A stretch of DNA of 11,040 nt, from contig CAMPET010000227.1 in NCBI GenBank assembly GCA_946803715.1, positions 2,698 through 13,737 on the forward strand, written 5' to 3'. The notes beneath the pieces were generated by a model, which was given only the letters and a program-made list of their open reading frames with translations, was not told the origin of the DNA and did no database searches. The stretch comes from Beroe ovata. Its lineage: Eukaryota; Ctenophora; Nuda; Beroida; Beroidae. Position numbers and translations under genes: made by a program. This document shows positions 7,816 through 11,040 of the stretch, piece after piece; the first letter of the stretch is position 1, and each line of letters begins with the position of its first letter.

Positions 7816-7939
7816 TGATGAGGAGATGCACAACATGCCTGCACAGCAAGAAACAGAGGTCAGATGAAATTTCAAACCCTACAAGAAATGAAGTTAAAGA
7901 AAAGTCACGTCGTACACTGCAAAAAATTTCCCTTGTCTT

Positions 7940-8093
7940 TACCATTGCACGAGGAATAAAATCTCACCAGCAATGGTAGAGATTAATTTGTAGGATTTTA
8001 CCCTACCGTCGGAGTGTGCGATTTTCAATCCGCCCCTTGCCAGTGATAAAATCCCGCCAGCAAGGGTAGGGTGAAATCCTACAAAGATTAATC
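7940..8093. repeat. Paired hairpins flanked by inverted arms
   Basis: Hairpin 1 (7940-7978) and hairpin 2 (8034-8066) are related: each has ATAAAATC, C or T, C, then CCAGCAA in the descending part, and stems CATTGC/GCAATG and CCTTGC/GCAAGG. Inverted arms GATTAATTTGTAGGATTTTA (7981-8007) and its counterpart (8065-8093) overlap the scheme, as in a compound MITE. There is no coding potential. Confidence 0.65.
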
Positions 8094-8112
8094 TTCTAAA
8101 TCTAAAAGGGAG

Positions 8113-8485
8113 TTGGCTGTCGATAATAGCGCCTGTCGAGAATTTCAATGCGCGCGCGCCGCAAATTATTTTCGCTGCAGCCAGGCAAAAAAAGTAATTT
8201 TGCAAGTGCAAGGACGGATCACAAACGCCGCGCCTGCGCTTGCTTGCACTTGTAAAGCAAAGTAGAGAATTACTCTTTAGTCTCTACCCTCGCTTGGCTG
8301 TCGCGTCGATGATAGCCCCTGTTGAGAATTTCATTGTCTGGCGATGCTAGACCGCTGATGCAAGCCGCTGATGCAGTGATGCAAGTCTGAGAATAAGTTG
8401 CGCGCGCGCGCGACGAAGTCCTGGCCCCGACAGGGTCTATCATCGATCGACAAGAATTTCATTGCGCACGCGGCTGATCGCTTCA
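8113..8485. repeat. Dispersed repeat family, three copies, third partly inverted
   Basis: Copy 1 (8113-8158) and copy 2 (8294-8343) share TTGGCTGTCG, GATAGC, CCTGT, then GAGAATTTCA and T. Copy 3 (about 8428-8485) carries the first part reversed (CTATCATCGATCGACA) followed by AGAATTTCATTGCGC in direct orientation. Between copies are the inverted words TTGCAAGTGCAAG (about 8202) and CTTGCTTGCACTTG (about 8240), and (CG)n runs near 8150 and 8400. Confidence 0.6.
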
Positions 8486-8960
8486 CCCGTCAGGTTAACC
8501 CTCGCTTAATTGCTTACACTTACAGTTGCCAAATGTTATCTGTCCAGTGTCCACTGTTGACTGTTTCCTGCGCGCGGCAAACCCTCCGGCAAATCTTCGC
8601 TTTTTTAGTACTTTAGTTCTAGTTTTACACTCAAGTTCTTATTATTTCTAATTCGACATTCGACAAACTTCGTAAAACTAAAATAAAATTTCAACTTCGT
8701 AAAATAAAATATTGTTAAAATCGGAAAAATTCACAGAGCCGGTGCGAAAACAAACCCTGCCTATAATCTGAACCGGAACGAACATTAAATTTAATGCTTT
8801 TACACTTAGTTGCACAGCCAGTTGTGCAACTTTTTACAAACAAAATATCAGAACTCAGGAGATATTATTTACACTATTTACATCTGCACTCTGTGAGTCA
8901 AATCCGTTGAAGTATCTCTTTCAAATAACTTTTGTAATTGTAAATAAAAGTAAAGTCTCT
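8486..8960. other. Gene-free AT-rich stretch and probable 3' UTR of the next gene
   Basis: Left part: two copies of ACTTCGTAAAA followed by TAAAATAAAAT-like sequence (about 8668-8711). Right part: the likely 3' UTR of the minus-strand gene ending at 8961, with a minus-strand ATTAAA at 8790-8795 inside the palindrome CATTAAATTTAATG and a perfect 9-bp hairpin AGTTGCACA/TGTGCAACT at 8808-8831. No ORF of interest is seen. Confidence 0.45.
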
Positions 8961-9415
8961 TTACTCAACTGTGAGATTGGATGTGGCTACCGATTCTGAT
9001 GCCCGAGGGGGTGTTGGTGTCTCAATGATAATGGGAAGTCTCGTCAGATCGCTCTCAGCTTTCTTCAGCTCGGGTGTGGCTACTCGTGGCTGTTTGCGGG
9101 ATACGCCACTACCATGCTTGTCGAGATACACCTGGGGAATTGAGGTGAAAATGATTGAGGAGGGGAACTGTGTTTTACAGACACGAGAAGGAGTGGTTGA
9201 TCATGCTGGTTTATCACAGAACACTCTGTCTTAGTATTCCAACTTACATCTGTTTTGTTGATCACTTCGAACAGGTTCCTGTGGATTTTCTCCAGAGCCC
9301 GTAGGTTGACCGCTGCTCCCTTCCCGAAATCAGTGAGCACAATTCTGTTATGGTATCCTCGGTGCATATAGTACGACACGAGTGCCTTGTGCATTCTCTT
9401 CTGTAAGGCGGCCAC
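8961..9415 (-). CDS. Last two exons of an unrecognised protein
   Basis: I do not recognise this gene. Two exons are well supported: 9415-9248 after a GTCCCAG acceptor, ending GAT/GTAAGT, and 9131-8961 after a CCCCAG acceptor, ending in TAA. They join in phase 0 across a 116-nt intron. The first encodes 56 residues, beginning VAALQKRMHKALVSYYMHRG, with a basic amphipathic start and DFGKGAAVNLRALEKIH later; it looks helical. The second encodes 56 residues, polar and Pro/Thr/Ser rich, with KKAESDLTRLP and PTPPRASES, ending SNLTVE, so it is probably a disordered tail. DFG here is not accompanied by kinase motifs. Upstream exons must lie to the right; weak candidates are at 10367-10440 and 10951-10984. 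Confidence 0.65.
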
Positions 9416-9445
9416 CTGGGACAAGCATACAGTCGGTGATTACAC

Positions 9446-9622
9446 GGTAAGTGGAGGAAGGGAGAGAGAGTGGGGAGAGGGAGAAAAAAGGGGAAAAGAG
9501 GGGAGGGAGACTGCAGGAGTTGGAGGCAGGAATGGTAGAGGTGAATTGGACGGGGGAAGGAATGCGAGGGTAAGAGGGAGGGATCTTGGTGGGTGAGTGG
9601 AAGGGAGGGAAGGGGAATCGAC
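9446..9622. repeat. Polypurine/polypyrimidine tract
   Basis: For about 175 nt the plus strand is almost entirely G and A (GGAGGAAGGGAGAGAGAG and similar), with few interruptions. On the minus strand it is a long pyrimidine tract just upstream of the 3' splice site at 9416. The ORFs seen here in several frames are products of low complexity. Confidence 0.85.
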
Positions 9623-10366
9623 ATTTACTGGTAGTGGTAGTGGCACAATGAACAGAATCAGTGAAGCAAGTGCCGCCTATGATTCCCACATCACAGAGGG
9701 TGGGGCTGGGGGCATGGTATTATCCGTCTAGTCGATTACACGGTGACGCAGGTACTATACATGGGTTATGTGGTACTATGTAAGTAAAACTATCAGTCAT
9801 TGCGATCAGTCATTTCTTGCGTTGAAATGTTGACTTTAGTCGTCTATTAGCTAAGAAAATAAAAATTACTTAATATTGTCTCATAACGTGTTCTTCATGG
9901 TGTCAACTTTGATGTTATTAAAGTTTACTTTACAAGTTTAATTTGCGCTACTTAATGGTTGTAGTATAACATCTGCTGCAATAGCTAATTTTATCTTGAA
10001 TCCTGAGCACTGAGCAGCATATGGTTCCCGAGTTCAATTAATTGGGAGCCTCTGATTGGCGCCTCTGCCACGTGCCTGTCACTATAATTCACAAGTTGAA
10101 AGGTAAAATGCCACACATTACCAAGTAAAATAACACATTACCAAGTAGAGTAACTTCTAAGAGGTATCTATACTCTATAATAGTTGATCTCGTTGTCTGA
10201 TATTGTAACATTGCTACATGAGTATCTACATGAGTATCTAGAGTACATGAGTATCTAGAGTTCTAGATTTTAGCTAATATTTAGTGACTTCTGCTGGTCA
10301 TCATCAGTGACCCATGGTGGTAACTAATTATAGTGATTAGTAATCAGTACCACTGTTATGGAACAC
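9623..10366. other. Gene-free spacer or intron with short tandem repeats
   Basis: The stretch is AT-rich with no convincing exon. A 48-nt segment between CATAG at about 9680 and A/GTAAAT at about 9631 on the minus strand is flanked by splice-like words but has no recognisable content. Tandem repeats: a 20-bp unit ACACATTACCAAGTA at 10113-10152 (two copies), and TACATGAGTATC with or without TAGAG at 10215-10260 (three copies). Confidence 0.5.
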
Positions 10367-10440
10367 CGGTTCGAAGCAGAGCGTAGTTTCTAGCACAGGT
10401 CCAGATGGTGAATCTGCTGGATAAATCATCGGATACCCAT
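10367..10440 (-). CDS. Candidate internal exon of the unrecognised gene
   Basis: After a GTTACAG acceptor the minus strand stays open and reads GYPMIYPADSPSGPVLETTL then CFEP, ending at a possible but weak CCG/GTGTTC donor. The end phase (0) fits the acceptor at 9416, and the start phase fits the candidate exon at 10951. The same frame extends upstream to an ATG at 10480 and downstream to a stop at 10337, so a free 47-residue ORF is the alternative. No family is recognised. Confidence 0.3.
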
Positions 10441-10444
10441 CTGT

Positions 10445-10497
10445 AACGTCATATGACGTCAATTGATTGCGTGACGTCATGGACTTGACAATGACGT
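10445..10497. promoter_or_regulatory. Cluster of CRE-type sites
   Basis: Two full palindromic TGACGTCA sites (10454-10461 and 10472-10479) are flanked by half-sites AACGTCAT (10444-10451) and TGACGT (10492-10497), four matches in about 55 nt. The full octamer is the known CREB/ATF recognition sequence. The cluster overlaps the 47-codon minus-strand frame starting at 10480, so one of the two interpretations may be fortuitous. Confidence 0.5.
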
Positions 10498-10587
10498 TTC
10501 ATAGAGCCGTGTTCATGGTTCATATTGCTGACTGTGGAAATGTTCTCTGTCTCAGTGTCTCGGTATGACAGTTAGGTTACCGATTTG

Positions 10588-10634
10588 AACACCACGGTTC
10601 AATTTGGTTAACATTTCAAATTAAACCATGGTGT
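10588..10634. repeat. Imperfect inverted repeat
   Basis: Arms AACACCACGGTTCAATTTG (10588-10606) and CAAATTAAACCATGGTGT (10617-10634) pair with about three mismatches around a 10-nt loop. A further AACCGTGGTT lies at about 10650. This is possibly the remnant of a small MITE. Confidence 0.6.
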
Positions 10635-10950
10635 ATGATCACGATCATTAACCGTGGTTCCTGCATGTGAAACACTAATTCATCATATCACTACGATCAT
10701 CATGAATATTAGGTTCATTATTGAATGTGATTGCCAAGTATTGACTGGTAGTGTCGCGCAGAATCGGGGAAGAGTTACTTCCCCCCTCCCCCCCCCTAAC
10801 ACCCCATGTACAATGCAGCAGATTTACCATTCGTCGCTAGGTTATTCCTCTAGTGAGTTAGCAAATCTCATGTACTAGCAATCCCAGCAATGGGCAACTC
10901 TTGTGTTGCTTGAAGCGTAACCATGATAATATCAGTAGTCCCTCATATAC

Positions 10951-10984
10951 TGGTGATGTGCTCGGGGTCCACAGCAACCAGCAC
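10951..10984 (-). CDS. Candidate short exon of the unrecognised gene
   Basis: A GC-richer stretch after a GT-rich tract and a CAG acceptor encodes VLVAVDPEHIT and ends at A/GTATAT. The leftover base joins AT of the 10440 candidate to make one codon. At 34 nt it could easily be chance; only the splice words and phase support it. Confidence 0.22.
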
Positions 10985-11011
10985 CTGCTGGTGTTGGTGG
11001 CCTATACTACT

Positions 11012-11040
11012 CCCACACACACACACACACACAAACACAC
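11012..11040. repeat. CA microsatellite at the right edge
   Basis: CACACA repeats with one AAA interruption run to the end of the window. A separate C-rich run (CCCCCCTCCCCCCCCC) lies near 10780-10797. Confidence 0.9.

Noticed and set aside
8398-8616. Plus-strand 72-codon ORF
   Set aside because: It overlaps repeat copy 3 and a (CG)n run and has no recognisable features.
9323-9332. DFG in the unrecognised gene as a kinase motif
   Set aside because: No HRD, APE or VAIK-type motif is present in the two exons, so the tripeptide alone means nothing.
9262-9689. Overlapping Pro/Leu/Ser-rich minus-strand ORFs
   Set aside because: They arise from the polypyrimidine tract, where stop codons are rare in every frame.

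Overview
The window looks like a compact metazoan nuclear genome, most plausibly a sponge or another early-branching animal. All supported genes lie on the minus strand and are split by GT-AG introns, several only about 100 nt long. Coding exons stand out from AT-rich spacers, and the rest is packed with non-autonomous transposable elements. The sponge assignment is inference; no species marker is present. Single N bases at 2478, 6687 and 7789 mark uncertain calls.

Region 1 (about 1-3443, minus) is an almost complete AF10/AF17 (MLLT10/MLLT6) homologue. I assembled its exons by hand: 3428-3338, 3240-3068, 2955-2809, 2544 to about 2339 (frame unresolved around the N), 2223-2111, 1912-1609, 1281-476 and 340-251. 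It continues beyond the left edge. It carries the N-terminal PHD finger, zinc knuckle and extended PHD module that reads histone H3, then a lysine-rich linker, then the octapeptide-motif/leucine-zipper segment that binds DOT1L in the human protein. A 58-bp tandem repeat with CRE-like half-sites lies in the intron at the left edge.

Region 2 (3756-5994, minus) is a two-exon multiple inositol polyphosphate phosphatase (MINPP1 family). It has a signal peptide, the histidine acid phosphatase motifs, a C-terminal membrane anchor in place of an ER-retention tail, and a polyadenylation signal. Its only recognised intron (4207-4822) holds a nested set of fold-back MITEs in opposite orientations.

Region 3 (6209-7762) is a head-to-tail array of at least four non-autonomous Helitron-like elements, recognised by TC 5' ends and 3' ends with a short hairpin followed by CTAG. 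A fifth 5' end starts at 7765. Region 4 (about 7765-8715) is a patchwork of hairpins and dispersed repeats without a gene.

Region 5 (8961 to the right edge, minus) holds the last two exons of a gene I cannot name, with weaker candidate exons further right. The spacer contains a polypurine tract, a cluster of palindromic CRE sites, several short tandem and inverted repeats, and a CA microsatellite at the end.

The genes are neighbours rather than an operon. Two have understood roles (chromatin regulation and inositol phosphate breakdown) and no functional link between them is evident. I see no prokaryotic features, CRISPR array, tRNA or rRNA.
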